Both the position numbers and the translations under genes were made by a program. DNA of 64,000 bases from Raphanus sativus. Lineage: Eukaryota; Streptophyta; Magnoliopsida; Brassicales; Brassicaceae. Location: contig NC_079514.1 of NCBI RefSeq assembly GCF_000801105.2, forward strand, positions 21,430,293 through 21,494,292, given 5' to 3'. A model generated the notes under the pieces. The model was not told where the DNA came from. It saw nothing but the letters and a program-made list of their open reading frames with translations, and did no database searches. Of this stretch, positions 12,036-24,076 are shown piece by piece. Each line of letters begins with the position of its first letter. The stretch's first letter is position 1.

Positions 12036-13387
12036 TGATATACCATGGATTTTACCCGTTTTAAACCATGGTATAATAGTATTTTATTATATATTTAATC
12101 AGTTTTCTAGCCTGTTAGGTATGTTTTCAGGTTCAGGAGCATTTCGTGAGAAAGTGATGTTTTGGAGCATTTTGGAGTACAAGAGATGATATACCCGAGT
12201 TGACCATTCAAGACCAAGTCGGAAGTCAACATTGCGATTATAATCGATCGATACTCATCCAGAGTTGTCGATCGATGTAGCTGAGAAGATCCGCGTACTA
12301 GAAGATTATAATCGATCGATACACATCAGTGTTATTGATCGATATCGAGGACGAAATGGTTTAGCCGACTACTTCACCAAGACTTCACCAAATTACGAGA
12401 TTACCTCTGACGAGTTTTTAACCTAATGGAAATGCTTAAATATTCCTGCTAAGTGTTTTTTGACGGAAACTTCGAAAGAAGCAAGCTTTTGACAACTCAA
12501 GAGAAAAGTAGAGAGTGTGAGAGAGAAACTAGAGTTTTATATTGTTTTGAGAGATTGGAGAGATTTCTCATCTCCTTTTGTATTTCTACTTATTTCTATC
12601 TATGCAATTATTTCATCTATCCATTGTCATGAATTGCTTAGCTATGTCTGAGTAGTCTACTTGTTAGATCTAGGGTTTAAATAGGTTTGTGGGATTAGCC
12701 CCAAACTATAATTGCTAAATTGTGGTACTCATCAAATGGATTGCACCCTATGCTTGTTCTAGATTAGCTAACTACAATATAGATCACTAGGATCTTTGAT
12801 TACCTTGAATTATCCATTTGAGCTAGCTTGTCTCCCGTTGAGAAGAGCGACAACCCTCCTTGAGACCTAGTGTTAATTATCGGCTCGCGCCTAGGCATAT
12901 CTAGAAGCCGTCGATCGATATCCCGACAGGTGAATCGATCGGCGCTGCGAAAGTGTATCGCTCGATATCTCAAAAGGATATCGACCGACTCTTTTTCTGT
13001 GTCATCATGCGAAAGGTGTGGCCAGAGATCTAGATATTTTAACCAGTGATTCATCACATATGTTAAGCGGCTGAGATATATAGTATCATGCAAGCAACTT
13101 GTTAAAGCATTTATAGAAATTATAATCTCCATTCCTGAATAAAAGCCCTATGTCTAGCAATCTTTATCACATTTAAGCAACCCATCATATTGTTAGTTAG
13201 AGCAACTACCTTGCTCATTTTAGGAATTGTTACTTTTATTTCCATCATATAAACCAACTTCACCTAGGATTGATTAGTAGATTTTATTTAATTGGTTCCC
13301 TAGCTCCTCGTGATTCAATCCCTAAGTACTACAGCTGTACCTCTTATTTGAGAGAGTAAGCTCTACTAGGTAATTTGAGCACTATCA
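12036..13387 (+). repeat. 3' LTR of element B
   Basis: 1352 bp, starting TGATATACC and ending ACTATCA. The inverted repeat TATACCATGG ... CCATGGTATA spans 12039-12075. TCGATCGA-type motifs occur near 12243, 12270, 12312 and 12908. It is closely similar to the LTRs of D. Confidence 0.9.
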
Positions 13388-13399
13388 TCCTCACACCAT

Positions 13400-13919
13400 T
13401 GTTGGACCCAATTTTGGTCCCTAAGGTTATTGGGCCTAATTCGGAAACGGCTGCGAAGGTGAAGCCCGCGGAAGACGCTGGACTTCAACTAAACATGCGA
13501 TGATCTAAACGGATGGGCCATGAAAATAAGGCCCATAGCGATGTCAACGAAGTGGTGGAGAAGGTCGCCAAAGTCGAGAAGGTCGCGTAGACAGTTGCAA
13601 GAATAGAGGAGTGGAGCTTATAAAAGGGAGAAGAGATCAGTGCTAAAGAGACAGCGAAAACCCTAGAGAGAGAGCACACCACACATTTTCACCTTTCTCA
13701 CTTCGTCTTAGATCTTAATATTGATCGATCTCCTTGTTATAGTCAATCTCTTTGTTATTCCTTGTAATCGACCTCTTCATCAATAAAAGTCTATTTTTGT
13801 CAACCGAATTCCGATTACATCGTTGTGTTCTAAGGATATTGTTTCCTACATCTTTTGTCACTTCCCTAGTTTACTTTACAAACACTACAAAATACTAAGT
13901 GTAGATTTTAGGTTCTACA
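13400..13919 (+). repeat. 5' LTR of the Tat-type element
   Basis: Starts TGTTGGACCC after the duplicated ACCAT and ends TTCTACA just before the PBS. Compared with the 3' LTR it lacks about 34 bp near 13474 and has a small extra block near 13565. Confidence 0.9.
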
Positions 13920-13922
13920 TTT

Positions 13923-13940
13923 TGGCGCCGACTGTGGGGA
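13923..13940 (+). other. Primer-binding site of the Tat-type element
   Basis: TGGCGCCGACTGTGGGGA starts three bases after the LTR end. It resembles the primer sites of Tat/Ogre-type elements and differs from the tRNA-Asp site of the Athila-like elements in this window. I have not assigned the tRNA. Confidence 0.8.
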
Positions 13941-13996
13941 AGATAAACGAAAAACATCCTTGCTAAGAACCCGATCTAGGTTTTCTAAGCACGATT

Positions 13997-14581
13997 ATGG
14001 ATCCCGCCCAACGCAGACAAAGATCCAATAACTCGAGATAGAAACAGCCCGCGGTTTCCAAGAAACCCGCAGGCGACGCTCCATCTCACAACACAAGAGA
14101 CAATCATAGGCTCGGAAAGGAGACCTTAAACGAAAGCACAATAACCTTCCTCCCTTACGAGAATGTCGAGCTCGATACGCCCCACGATGATGCTCTGATC
14201 ATCACAATAGAACTTGCTGGCGTCTCTTTCTCAAAAGTTCTCATCGATTCCGGGTGCGTAGCCAATTTGCTATCGCATGATACCTTCGAGAAAATCAGTC
14301 GACCTGATTTAGCGATCAATAAATACGCTCCCCCTCTCTACAGCTTTGGAGGTGGAAGTAGGATGCCCCTATTAGGAAACATAGCGATCGCCGTTAAGAC
14401 ACAAGACCTCAAAAAAGAAACAGAGTTTTCCGTGATGCACGACCTCTCGCCGTTCGATGCTGTCTTAGGACGACCTTGGCTCCACCAAATGCAGGTGGTC
14501 CCCTCGATTTATCACCAATGCGTAAATTTCATATCCCCTACCGGGGAAAAGACCATCTACGGAAATCCAAAACAATCTTGA
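13997..14581 (+). pseudogene. Gag start fused to protease, with the Gag core deleted
   Basis: A single frame starts with ATG at 13997, has an in-frame TAG at 14039-14041, and continues through an aspartic protease with the DSG active site at 14246-14254 and the downstream hydrophobic LGRPWL. Only about 80 codons separate the start from the active site, whereas Gag alone normally takes several hundred. The capsid region is therefore missing. The frame ends at 14581. The element could not have made its own particle. Confidence 0.75.
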
Positions 14582-14704
14582 TCTTGCTACATGGCAGAAT
14601 ATCGCATGATGTTCCCGCAAGGAGCAAACAAACCAGTGGTACGAGATCCCTGGACAAGAGATCCTGAGAAGGATCTCGCATGTACTGTTTCCCTAGATCC
14701 GCAG

Positions 14705-15668
14705 TGATGCACCCAAAATCCAGCACCGTCCTTCTTGGTTCATGGACATGGCCCAAGGTGGTGACCTTGTCGACCAGCTAGACCTAGCCGAGGTTTTCTC
14801 ATCAGATTATGCCAATTCCCTTATCATCTATGAAATCTTGGATGAGCTGAATACTCAAGTGAGCTGGACTGACACTATCATGGACGAGCTGAACTGGACT
14901 AACACTCACCCGGACGAGCTGAGCAAGTTGGTTCGACCTTCCGAGCTGGTTCGACCATCAAACCACCCGAGAAGCAACACAGACATATGTTCATTGTTTG
15001 AAACCATGATGTTTCTTCGCTTGAAACTACTTGGAGAATATGCTCAACTCAATTGTGGAACTCCTCGAAGAAGAATCAGATCAAACGGAGTTCAGATGAG
15101 AGAGTTATGCAATGTACAAATCAGGTGATGTTCAGTTCTCGCGAATTCAGACATGTGTGGATCGTCCCGCGTGTGTCCGTATCCTTCCCAGCATGGTGTG
15201 CACGACCATCATGAACCTGGACATATTTCTGAATCCGGACTAGTCAACATCTGAGACCGCGCATTGACCAGTCTTCCTTGTTTTCCACACTTTGACTAGA
15301 TCTAGTCAAATTTGTGTTTTCTATGCATTGTTTTCTGCACTTTCTTTTATTTCTCTTTGACTCAAAGTACTATAAAATGTAATCTTTGATCATGGCAATA
15401 ACAACAACGAAATTTCTTCTTCTTTTTGAGTTTTTACTCTTTGTTCTTTGCTTAGAACATTTCTAGTTTCTTGGTGAGGTTATCTCCAAGTTTCGATCCT
15501 TCCTTTGTTGGACCGGTGCGTCACATCCGGCAACAATTGAAGTCTGGTAGTATCATCGGGCCTTCCGCAACCCTTTGTGTCACCATTCATCCCACTAGTT
15601 CTCTATCCTTCCGGATCAGAGTCCATATCAACCTTACCGAAAGAGTGATCCCGATTTTGGTTCTATCA
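14705..15668 (+). repeat. 5' LTR of the nested element
   Basis: TGATGCACCC to TTCTATCA. It contains an open stretch at 14742-15128 that is the LTR copy of the 3' end of the internal ORF. It is near-identical to the copy at 19282-20258 apart from short indels such as one near 14996-15010. Confidence 0.9.
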
Positions 15669-15670
15669 AG

Positions 15671-15684
15671 TGGTATCAGAGCCA
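15671..15684 (+). other. Primer-binding site, initiator tRNA-Met type
   Basis: TGGTATCAGAGCCA, two bases after the LTR end, matches the complement of the 3' end of plant initiator tRNA-Met. Confidence 0.9.
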
Positions 15685-16153
15685 CTCTTCCGGTAACTCT
15701 TTTTCTATCCATCTTTCTCATCTCTCCATTTCTTCTAAACACTTCTTCATCTATCTATCTTGAACCCGGGCCTCTCATTACCCCCATAAAAAAAAAAGAT
15801 CTAAGTTTATGCATTAAAAAAAAAAGATTATATAAAAAAAAAAAAAGAAAGTTTCAAAGTTTGATTGTTTGTGGTGTGGTGGTGGAAGAGAAAGCCTGCT
15901 GGCCGAAGAGAAATCCGGCCTTTGAGGTGGTTAAGGCGGGTTCCCCTTTGAAATCTCTTATCTTTCTATCTTAAACCTTTGATCTTGCGTGAATTTTCCC
16001 ATTGGATTCTTTGATCTGTTCTCTTAGAACCTTGAGAAGAAACTGTGTGATCACCATAAATCTGAGAGAAAACACTTGAGTGGGTGAGATTAAACACTTG
16101 AGAGAGTGAGGAATTTTATCTACTAACTTTTGTGTTGAGATTTTCAGGTTACA
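15685..16153 (+). other. Leader of the nested element with A-rich runs
   Basis: No gene is visible. Runs of A occur at 15788-15797, 15815-15824 and 15835-15846. The leader ends with an acceptor-like TTTTCAG at 16141-16147, six bases before the ORF's ATG, so the ORF may be expressed from a spliced RNA. Confidence 0.5.
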
Positions 16154-19100
16154 ATGTTTGGTCTTCACCGGAGAAGTAGCAAGGAGAAGTATCCACGATC
16201 ATCTGTCTCTCAAACTCCATTTAAATATTCTTTGAACAATTTTGATGAGTTTGTTAGTGTGCAGGAAAAGCCAAAGAGGAGGAGCAAGGAACAAGTCAAA
16301 TCGTCCAAAGGAGAATCTGTTCCAAAAAGGCGATCTTTTCAGTTTGATGTCCAAGAGTTTAGTGACTACTTTGAGAAGGGCATGATGAAAGCCCTAAAGG
16401 ACGCCAGTAAGATCCATGAGAAGAGCACATCCACACGTGCCCCAGCAGCTGACCCATTTCTATTCATCACTGAGAAAACCCAAGGTGAATCTGAAAACCA
16501 TGTTGAAGAGTTTAAATATTTTTCAGATTCATTACCTACTTTTGATGAATATGAAGAAGAGCTGATTGATAATCTGATGTCTTGTGAAGAAAATTGTGAT
16601 CTTCCTTATTTTAAAACTGAGTTTATGAATGATGATGAAGAGACTATTGTAGAACTAACTGTTTTGCAACCGGAGCTTCCGAGTAGTCTTGTTTTGTCTC
16701 AACAGGTTTTTGAGGAAGAGCCATTCAACCATCCACATCATGGACGACTTCCTGGCACTAGGAAACCTTTGGATGATGATCTAGGTCCTATCTTCGATGA
16801 GGAGGACGACCCTGGTCCAGTCTTTGATGAGGAAGCAACAAGCATCACATCCATAGCTATGGAGAGTCATTTATGCTTTGATCCCGGCACATATCCTCTC
16901 CCTTTGTCTCCTGATCTTCAAAAGCACAGTGAGAACTCTGATTTGCTTAATTATCTGCCTGAAATGTTTGTCAAGATCAGTTCTCATGATGTGACTCGTT
17001 TTGGTCTTGACAAGATGAAAGAATTTTGTGTTTCAAAATCTGTTTTTGAAAACATAATTAATTCTTTTGAAAATTTTAAACCTGATGAACTTCTTGATCA
17101 ACAATGTTTTCAAAATGTCAATGGCATCAATTCTGGAATAATTTTGAGCTTTGATCAGTTCTTGAAACACAACAAAGGTTTTCATTCTCTTGAAAAGTCA
17201 TTTGATCATAGTTTGCAACAAACCGATTTCTGTGCTAGAAACTCTTTTTATTCGTTTGTTTTCAAAGGAAATGACTTTGATCTGAGTTCTTATATTCATG
17301 CACTGATCACTGATAATTTATTTGCATCCTCTTGTGCCTTGGACGGAATTTTGGTTAAGAAATTGCTGGAACATGAATCACTTAGAACTGAAAATGATTT
17401 TTGTGATCTTGATTCTTGTGATTATGTTTTGTAGCCTGATCTTGTGTGTTTTGAAACTGATAAAACTTGGCATCTTTTGAGATCATCTCGTGATCAATGT
17501 GTTATTTTGAGCCTTGATGATATTTTGGTTTACAACACATTCTTTGATAAGTCTCTTAAGTCTTAGATAAATGTTTCTCAATCTGAACTTAAGCTTGTGT
17601 GTTCAGATGTTGAGCAGGATATGCACTTTCTGAAAATGTCTAATATTTTTGCATGTCTTGAGAAAATTCTGGTCTGTAACATCTATTTTGATGATCATCT
17701 TGAAAGGCTGAAATGTGTGCTACTTGTTCTTGGAAAAGATATCTTGATTTTTGATTTGAACAAGTATCTCTCTTGCACATATGATCCTGGTCTTTTAGTG
17801 TTTGTTTTGAGTATCCAGGAAAGACAGGTTCAGCCTCTGAATGAAAGCACTGATCGCACCCAACAGCCTGAGTTTTGGAGAAGCATTGTTGTCCAAACCA
17901 GCTACCTTGGAGATGCCAGCAACAGAGGTTCAGTCCACGAAGGGTATCTCGACTTCCAGAACGTCTTTCGTCTTGACTTCAATTTTCCTAGAAAGCCAAC
18001 TCCCCAAGGATTCACTGAGGCTTGGAATCACATGAAAAGCTTCACGGAGGAAGGAGTTATGAATTTTTCAAACAGGCGGTTTCCCAGTCCATCTATGTGC
18101 GAGTACCCAGCTTTTGAAGCAGATTCAAGCCTTGTGAAGAAGCGGCCTGAGCCAAAGCCGATCATAGGATTTAAGATGAATCTCTCCTCTTTCCAGAAAG
18201 CTCAATATCAGGAAAAATGGCAACGGAATCATGAAGTTATGATCCATTCTCCAAAACCGGTCAAACCTGTTCTGCACCTGCTTCAATGGGAAGTTAGCCG
18301 ATCTGATCAGCTTCAAACCCGACCTTAGCGACCAGGAGATCAATCTACACAGTCAGGTCTGACACAAATCTTTCTCAGAGACTTCTTGGGAGCTAAGTGT
18401 TTACTTTCTTATTCTGATATGGTGCTTGAAAATAAACAGTTTTGTGATGAAGTTAACCATCTTGAACCGGTACAGCCGAGTAGTCTTGTTTCTTTGTCAC
18501 AGGAACTGAAACTGTTGGAGGAATCTGTCAGCCCTGAACCAAAGGTGTTTCCTCAGTCCACCTCCTGTCCAAACCAAAAGCACTGTAAGGATCAAGGGTT
18601 GATTGTCCCTTCTCTTCTTGAAAATGTTTTGAAACCGAGAATTTCTAAGCAAAAACAAATCTTTACTTGCTTGAAAAACGTTTTGCTTAAACCATTTCAT
18701 GATTTGTTTTCATTAATCTGTGATTTGAAAGAGATTTGGTGTAAGAAAGAGCATGAACCGAAATTACTTCATTCAAAGAAACCTTTTGATTTCGTTCATG
18801 ATGAAAAGCTTTCAGATTTAGCATTGTCTCAGTCTTTTTCTAACAGTTTCACACCTTGGCCTGATTTTGAAATTAGTAAACCGATTTTTGGCAATCAGTT
18901 CACTTGCTTGATGTATACCCACGTGCTTGATGATTATCCTAAGAGCTTGGATCCTGTTTTTGATGTCTTAAGGATAGAGAAATCTTTTGATTATTTCTTT
19001 CGCAGATTTGATGTGGTTTCTCTAGTTGTTTTGGATGAACAGGATAAGCATGATCAGCTTCCAAGGAGAGCAAGAACTGGTGAACGCCTAAGGACTTGTG

Positions 19101-19804
19101 TTCATGGAACATGGAACCATACATACTTGATGGAAATGGGTTCAGACCACCAAGGAAGTTTCTGTCCAAACTTTTCATTCACTGAATTTTTCTTGAATTT
19201 TAATTTCATTGAATCTGATTTATTTCCTTTTGATACAGGTAAAATGGATTTGAGGACAAATCCTTTTGAAGAGGGAGAGTATGATGCACCCAAAATCCAG
19301 CACCGTCCTTCTTGGTTCATGGACATGGCCCAAGGTGGTGACCTTGTCGACCAGCTAGACCTAACCGAGGTTTTCTCATCAGATTATGCCAATTCCCTTA
19401 TCATCTATGAAATCTTGGATGAGCTGAATACTCAAGTGAGCTGGACTGACACTATCATGGACGACCTGAGCTGGACTAACACTCACCCGGACGAGCTGTG
19501 CAAGTTGGTTCGACCTTCCGAGCTGGTTCGACCATCAAACCACCCGAGAAGCAACACAGACATATGTTCATTGTTTGAAGCATATCTTTTAAACCATGAT
19601 GTCTCTTCGCTTGAAACCACTTGGAGAATATGCTCAACTCAATTATGGAACTCCTCGAAGAAGAATCAGATCAAACGGAATTCAGATGAGAGAGTTATGC
19701 CATGTACAAATCAGGTGATGTTCAGTTCTCGCGAATTCAGACATGTGTGGATCGTCCCGCGTGTGTCCGTATCCTTCCCAGCATGGTGTGCACGACCAGC
19801 ATGA
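16154..19804 (+). pseudogene. Long unknown ORF of the nested element, running into the 3' LTR
   Basis: About 1216 codons in one frame, interrupted only by TAG codons at 17432, 17564 and 18326. The frame crosses the LTR boundary at 19282 and stops inside the LTR at 19804, so about 170 codons of its end are LTR sequence. The protein is rich in Phe, Asp, Glu and Ser, with a basic start (RRSSKEK, KRRSKEQ) and repeats such as GPIFDEE/GPVFDEE near residue 215. Just before the LTR it has the PFEEGEYDAP segment seen at the end of some chromovirus polyproteins. I see no Gag, zinc knuckle, DTG or RT motif. Function unknown. Confidence 0.7.
19268..19281 (+). other. Polypurine tract of the nested element
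   Basis: GAAGAGGGAGAGTA lies directly before the LTR start TGATGC. It is also coding, because the long ORF reads through it. Confidence 0.8.
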
Positions 19805-20258
19805 ACCTGGACATATTTCTGAATCTGGACTAGTCAACATCTGAGACCGTGCATTGACCAGTCCTCCTTGTTTTCCACACTTTGACTAGATATAGTCAAA
19901 TTTGTGTTTTCTATGCATTGTTTTCTGCACTTTCTTTTATTTCTCTTTGACTCAAAGTACTATAAAATGTAATCTTTGATCATGGCAATAACAACAACGA
20001 AATTTCTTCTTCTTTTTGAGTTTTTACTCTTTGTTCTTTGCTTAGAACATTTCTAGTTTCTTGGTGAGGTTATCTCCAAGTTTCGATCCTTCCTTTGTTG
20101 GACCGGTGCGTCACATCCGGCAACAATTGAAGTCTGGTAGTATCATCGGGCCTTCCGCAACCCTTTGTGTCACCATTCATCCCACTAGTTCTCTATCCTT
20201 CCGGATCAGAGTCCATATCAACCTTACCGAAAGAGTGATCCCGATTTTGGTTCTATGA
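19282..20258 (+). repeat. 3' LTR of the nested element
   Basis: Starts TGATGCACCC and ends TTCTATGA, a C-to-G change from the left copy's TATCA. CGCAG follows as the target duplication. Confidence 0.9.
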
Positions 20259-20263
20259 CGCAG

Positions 20264-21160
20264 TCCCCAGAGAAATGCGTTAGCATTGGACGCGATCTCC
20301 AACCAAAGATCAGGGACGACCTAATAATCTTTCAAAGAAATAATATCAACACGTTCGCATGGTCCGCTGCTGACATGCCTGGCATCGATATCAACGTCGC
20401 ATCGCACGACCTAAACGTCGACCCCACATTTAAGCCGATCAAACAGAAAGGAAGAAAGCTTGGGCCAGAAAGAGCTAAAGCAGTAAACGACGAAGTCAAT
20501 AAACTATTGAAAATATGATTGATTCGTGAAGTTCAATACCCGGACTGACTCGCCAACCCAGTCGTCGTAAAGAAAAAGAATGGGAAGTGGAGAGTCTGCA
20601 TTGATTTCACAGATCTAAATAAAGCCTGCCCGAAAGACAGTTTCCCATTGCCCCATATAGACCGATTGGTCGAAGCTACAGCGGGTCACGAGCTACTCTC
20701 CTTCATGGACGCATTCTTCGGATACAACCAGATACTCATGATCACCGAGCGAGGGACATACTGTTATAAAGTAATGCCCTTAGGATTGAAGAACGCCGGA
20801 GCAACCTAACAGAGGCTGGTAAATAAAATGGTCTCCAACCAACTGGAAAAAACTATGGAGGTTTACATAGACGACATGCTAGTGAAGTCCTCATTAGCCA
20901 ACGACCACGTTCTTCAACTCCAAGAGTGCTTCAACATCCTCAATAAGTTTGGAATGAAACTAAACCCGACCAAATGTACGTTCGTGGCATCTGGAGAATT
21001 TCTGGGATACCTCGTGACCAAAAGAGGGATCAAAGCCAATCCTAAACAGATCTCAGCGCTTATCGAAACTCTGCCCCCGAAGTCGATTAAAGACGTACAA
21101 AGACTCACGGGAAAGATCGCTGCGCTAAACCGGTTTATATCGAGATCAACGGATCGATGC
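20264..21160 (+). pseudogene. pol: Reverse transcriptase of the Tat-type element
   Basis: Copies element RNA into DNA. The order of motifs is intact: a linker with NTFAWSAADMPGI, the KKKNGKWRVCIDFTDLNKACP region, PLPHID, the FMDAFFGYNQI motif and the catalytic YIDDMLVKS at about 20864-20890, then FLGYLV. Stops at 20516 (TGA), 20545 and 20807 and a one-base frameshift near 21160 inactivate it. In the usual FMDAFSGYNQI the Ser is Phe here, another sign of decay. Confidence 0.9.
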
Positions 21161-22257
21161 TTCCATTTTACAAGCTTCTTAAAGGAAACAAAAAGTTCGA
21201 ATGGAACGCTGATTGCGACGCCGCTCTCAATGAGCTTAAAGCTTACATAAGCGAACCCCCTATCTTATCTAAACCGGTTCACGGCGAACTTCTATACCTA
21301 TATGTCGCGACTTCTGAACACGCAGTAAGCGGAGTTCTAGTTCGCGAAGAAAACAACGAACAAAAACCAGTGTCCTACGTCATCAGATCTCTGTTCGACG
21401 CCGAAACAAGATATCCCATAATGGAAAAAATGGCCCTAGCAGTGGTGAACGCCGCACGGAAATTGAGGCCATATTTCCAATCCCATACAATCATGGTAAT
21501 GACGTCGCAACCGTTACGCACGGTCCTACATAGCCCAAGCCAATCCGGAAGATTAGCAAAGCGGGCATTCGAGCTCGGAGAGTACGACATAGAGTACAAG
21601 ACACGAACGAGCTCGAAAGCACAAGTACTAGCAGATTTTATCATCGAGCTCGTTCCCAGCGAAACTGACACTGATGACAAGAACTGGAAATGGAAACTCC
21701 ATGTCGATGGAGCCTCATCGAAGCAGGGGTCGGGTGTTGGAATACAACTCGAATCCCCAACTGGAGAGATGATCGAACAATCTTTCCGTTTAGGCTTCAA
21801 CGCGTCAAACAATGAAGCCGAGTATGAATCCCTGATCGCCGGACTACGACTCGCCCAAAGCATCGGAGCCCGGAAGATAAGAGCCTTCAGCGACTCACAG
21901 CTCGTCACTAGCCAATTTCACGGCGAGTATGAGGCTAAAAACAAAAGGATGGAAGCCTACCTAGCAGTACTAAGGGAAATTGCACAACAATTCGACGCAT
22001 TCGAGCTTACAAGAATTCCAAGGGGAGAAAACACATCAGCAGACGCCCTCGCTGCCTTAGCATCAACGTCAAATCCAACCTTAAGAAGAGTAATTCCGGT
22101 AGAAGGAATAGATCGACCCTGTGTAGACATCCCTCGGAGAGGGATCACCAACAACGAAGACGATCTCCTGCTGGTTGCTCTGATCATCACTTGCAGTAAA
22201 TCTAGGGGACACACTCAAGAACCTGACGATGAGTCACTCGAAGCTCCACAGAACTAG
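21157..22257 (+). pseudogene. pol: Tandem RNase H domains of the Tat-type element
   Basis: The first domain (residues ~1-150) follows RT directly, with LYLYVATSEHAVSGVLV and a degenerate active site. The second (residues ~180-300) has LHVDGASSKQGSGVG, EAEYESLIAGL, FSDSQLV and NTSADALAALA, which carry the Asp, Glu, Asp and Asp of a full RNase H. A degenerate first domain followed by a second acquired one marks the Tat lineage. This frame is intact for 366 codons but is one base out of step with RT. Confidence 0.9.
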
Positions 22258-22350
22258 AGGACTCCAGGCGAGTCCTCTCGGAGAACCCGATCAGGCAGCG
22301 CTAGGACGGTACCTGCTCACTCGATTCCCGAAGAAATACCTGTTCACGAG

Positions 22351-23649
22351 GTGAACAAATCACAAAAAGCTTTCCAGGACGAGCTTGAAAGCAGACCAGA
22401 TTGGAGAACTCCGATATACAATTACATCGAGAACGGGGAACTTCCACCCGGAAGATGGGAAGCTCGAAAGTTGAAAGCCCGGAGCTCGCGCTATTGCATC
22501 ATGGAAGGAAAACTCTTTAAGAGAACCTTCAGTGAGCAGTATCTATTAGGCGCATCGCCAAAAGAAGCTTCGATCATTCTCAAGAAATCTCACGACGGGT
22601 CATGCGGAAACCATTCCGGTGGATGATCCTTAGCAATCAAAATAAAAAACCATGGTTATTTCTGGCCAACTATCATTTGCGACATCGAATAGTTAGCAGC
22701 AAGGTGTGACAGGTGCCAACGGCATGCACCTATGTTGCATCAACCGACACAAAAATTGTCAACCATATATTCGCCGTATCCATTCATGAAGTGGTCCGTG
22801 GATATAGTGGGACCCTTCGTCTCGTCAGAACCAGAACAACTTCGATTCTTACTAGTGATGACCGATTTCTTTACCAAATGGACTGAAGCCGAAGCCTACC
22901 AAAATATCACTGGAACCACGGTGACGAACTTCATTTGGAAAAATATCGTTTGTCGACACGGTCTCCCATACGAAATAATCACCGATAACGGCCCCCAATT
23001 CATCTCGAAGGTTATCAAAGATTTCTGCGACAAGTGGAAGATCAAGTTAAAGTTCGCAAGCCCTCGATACCCAAAGTGCAACGGGCATGCCGAAGCCGCG
23101 AACAAAACGATAGTAAACAACTTAAATAAGAGACTTGACCTCAAAAAAACTAAATGGAGCGAAGAACTGAACGGCATGCTCTAGGCGTGCCGAACAACGC
23201 CCCATACAACAACCCAAGAAAAAATTTTCTCCCTATCGTACGGAATCGAAGCAGTAATACCTCCCGAGATCGAGGTCCCGTCTCAGCGACGAGGAATATG
23301 CCCCGATAACGTCGAGATAAACAAGGCAATGTTGCTCGAACATCTGGACATGATCGAAGAACGTCGAGAACGAGCTGCGGTACCCATCCAGAACTACCAG
23401 CAATCCGCTGCTCGTTACTACGACTCAAATGTAAGAAGCCGCAGCTTCTCAATCGGCGACCTAGTGCTACGAAAGGTGTTCGATGGAACAAAAGAAAATG
23501 GCGCAGGGAAATTAGGAACGCGATGGTAAGGCCCGTACAAAATAACGAAAGAAGTTCGCGACGGCGTCTACAAACTAGAAAAATGCAAAACGGGACGCCC
23601 CGAATTAAGACCGTGGAATGCCTACAACCTAAAAAGATATTATAGTTAA
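22351..23649 (+). pseudogene. pol: Integrase of the Tat-type element
   Basis: Inserts the cDNA into the genome. It has a zinc-binding region with two His near 22600 and CDRCQRH near 22712. The catalytic core follows with WSVDIVGP, ITDNGPQF and the GHAEAANK region carrying the Glu of the D,D,E triad. A basic C-terminal part ends LRPWNAYNLKRYYS with TAA at 23647. In-frame stops at about 22624, 22690, 23182 and 23527 break it. Confidence 0.9.
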
Positions 23650-24076
23650 CTTCGATGTCCCATCTCCGATCTAACATCGAACTGGGGGCCACCAACGACA
23701 TAAAACAAAAAAATGATTTTCAGAACTACGAATCGGCTTGATCCCGCAAATAATGGTACGTAGGCAGCTCAACATCGAGCGCAGCCCAAACAACCATATA
23801 ATCTTCTAACAAAACATCGTTCATCACGTGAACTCCAACAAAGTAAATTCCTGGTCAATATCTACTTCATCAAAAATATCTAAAAAGATACTAAATGCAT
23901 GCTCAAACAAGAATATACAAACTCATATTAAAGGTATCATCCATTAATCAGTTGAAAACATATATGAATGTTCTTCAACAACAACAAAACACAACATACA
24001 TAAACAACAAAAACAAAGCAAACAACAAAGTCTTTGAAACAAATAAAACGTAAAACGTCGGTCCAATCGACGTCAT
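23650..24076 (+). other. Spacer between Tat pol and the antisense gene
   Basis: A-rich sequence without a gene. The start, with ACTGGGGGCCACC near 23683, resembles a degenerate purine-rich element, but I cannot assign it. Confidence 0.4.

Larger units (their letters stand above)
4936..13387 (+). mobile_element. Element B: decayed non-autonomous Athila-like gag-protease element
   Basis: B has a partial 5' LTR, tRNA-Asp PBS, gag, retropepsin, a long Ser-Ile-Asp-rich extension, hairpins, purine tracts and a complete 3' LTR. No reverse transcriptase, RNase H, integrase or Athila ORF is found between PBS and 3' LTR. Reading frames are broken by frameshifts, stops and a small duplication, so it is older than D. 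It ends at 13387. The adjoining TCCTC would be its target duplication, but the partner lies left of the window. Confidence 0.85.
14705..20258 (+). mobile_element. Nested non-autonomous LTR retrotransposon with initiator-Met PBS
   Basis: LTRs of 964 and 977 bp begin TGATGCACCC. The left one ends TATCA and the right one TATGA. Target duplication CGCAG lies at 14700-14704 and 20259-20263. A TGGTATCAGAGCC primer site follows the left LTR and a purine tract precedes the right one. Inside is one very long frame without recognisable Gag, protease, RT or integrase domains. The insertion interrupts the Tat pol gene, and removing it with one target copy restores a continuous frame, which confirms the boundaries. 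Confidence 0.9.

Noticed and set aside
15471..15974. 167-codon open frame
   Set aside because: It runs across the LTR end, the PBS and A-rich leader of the nested element and has low-complexity sequence; not a gene.
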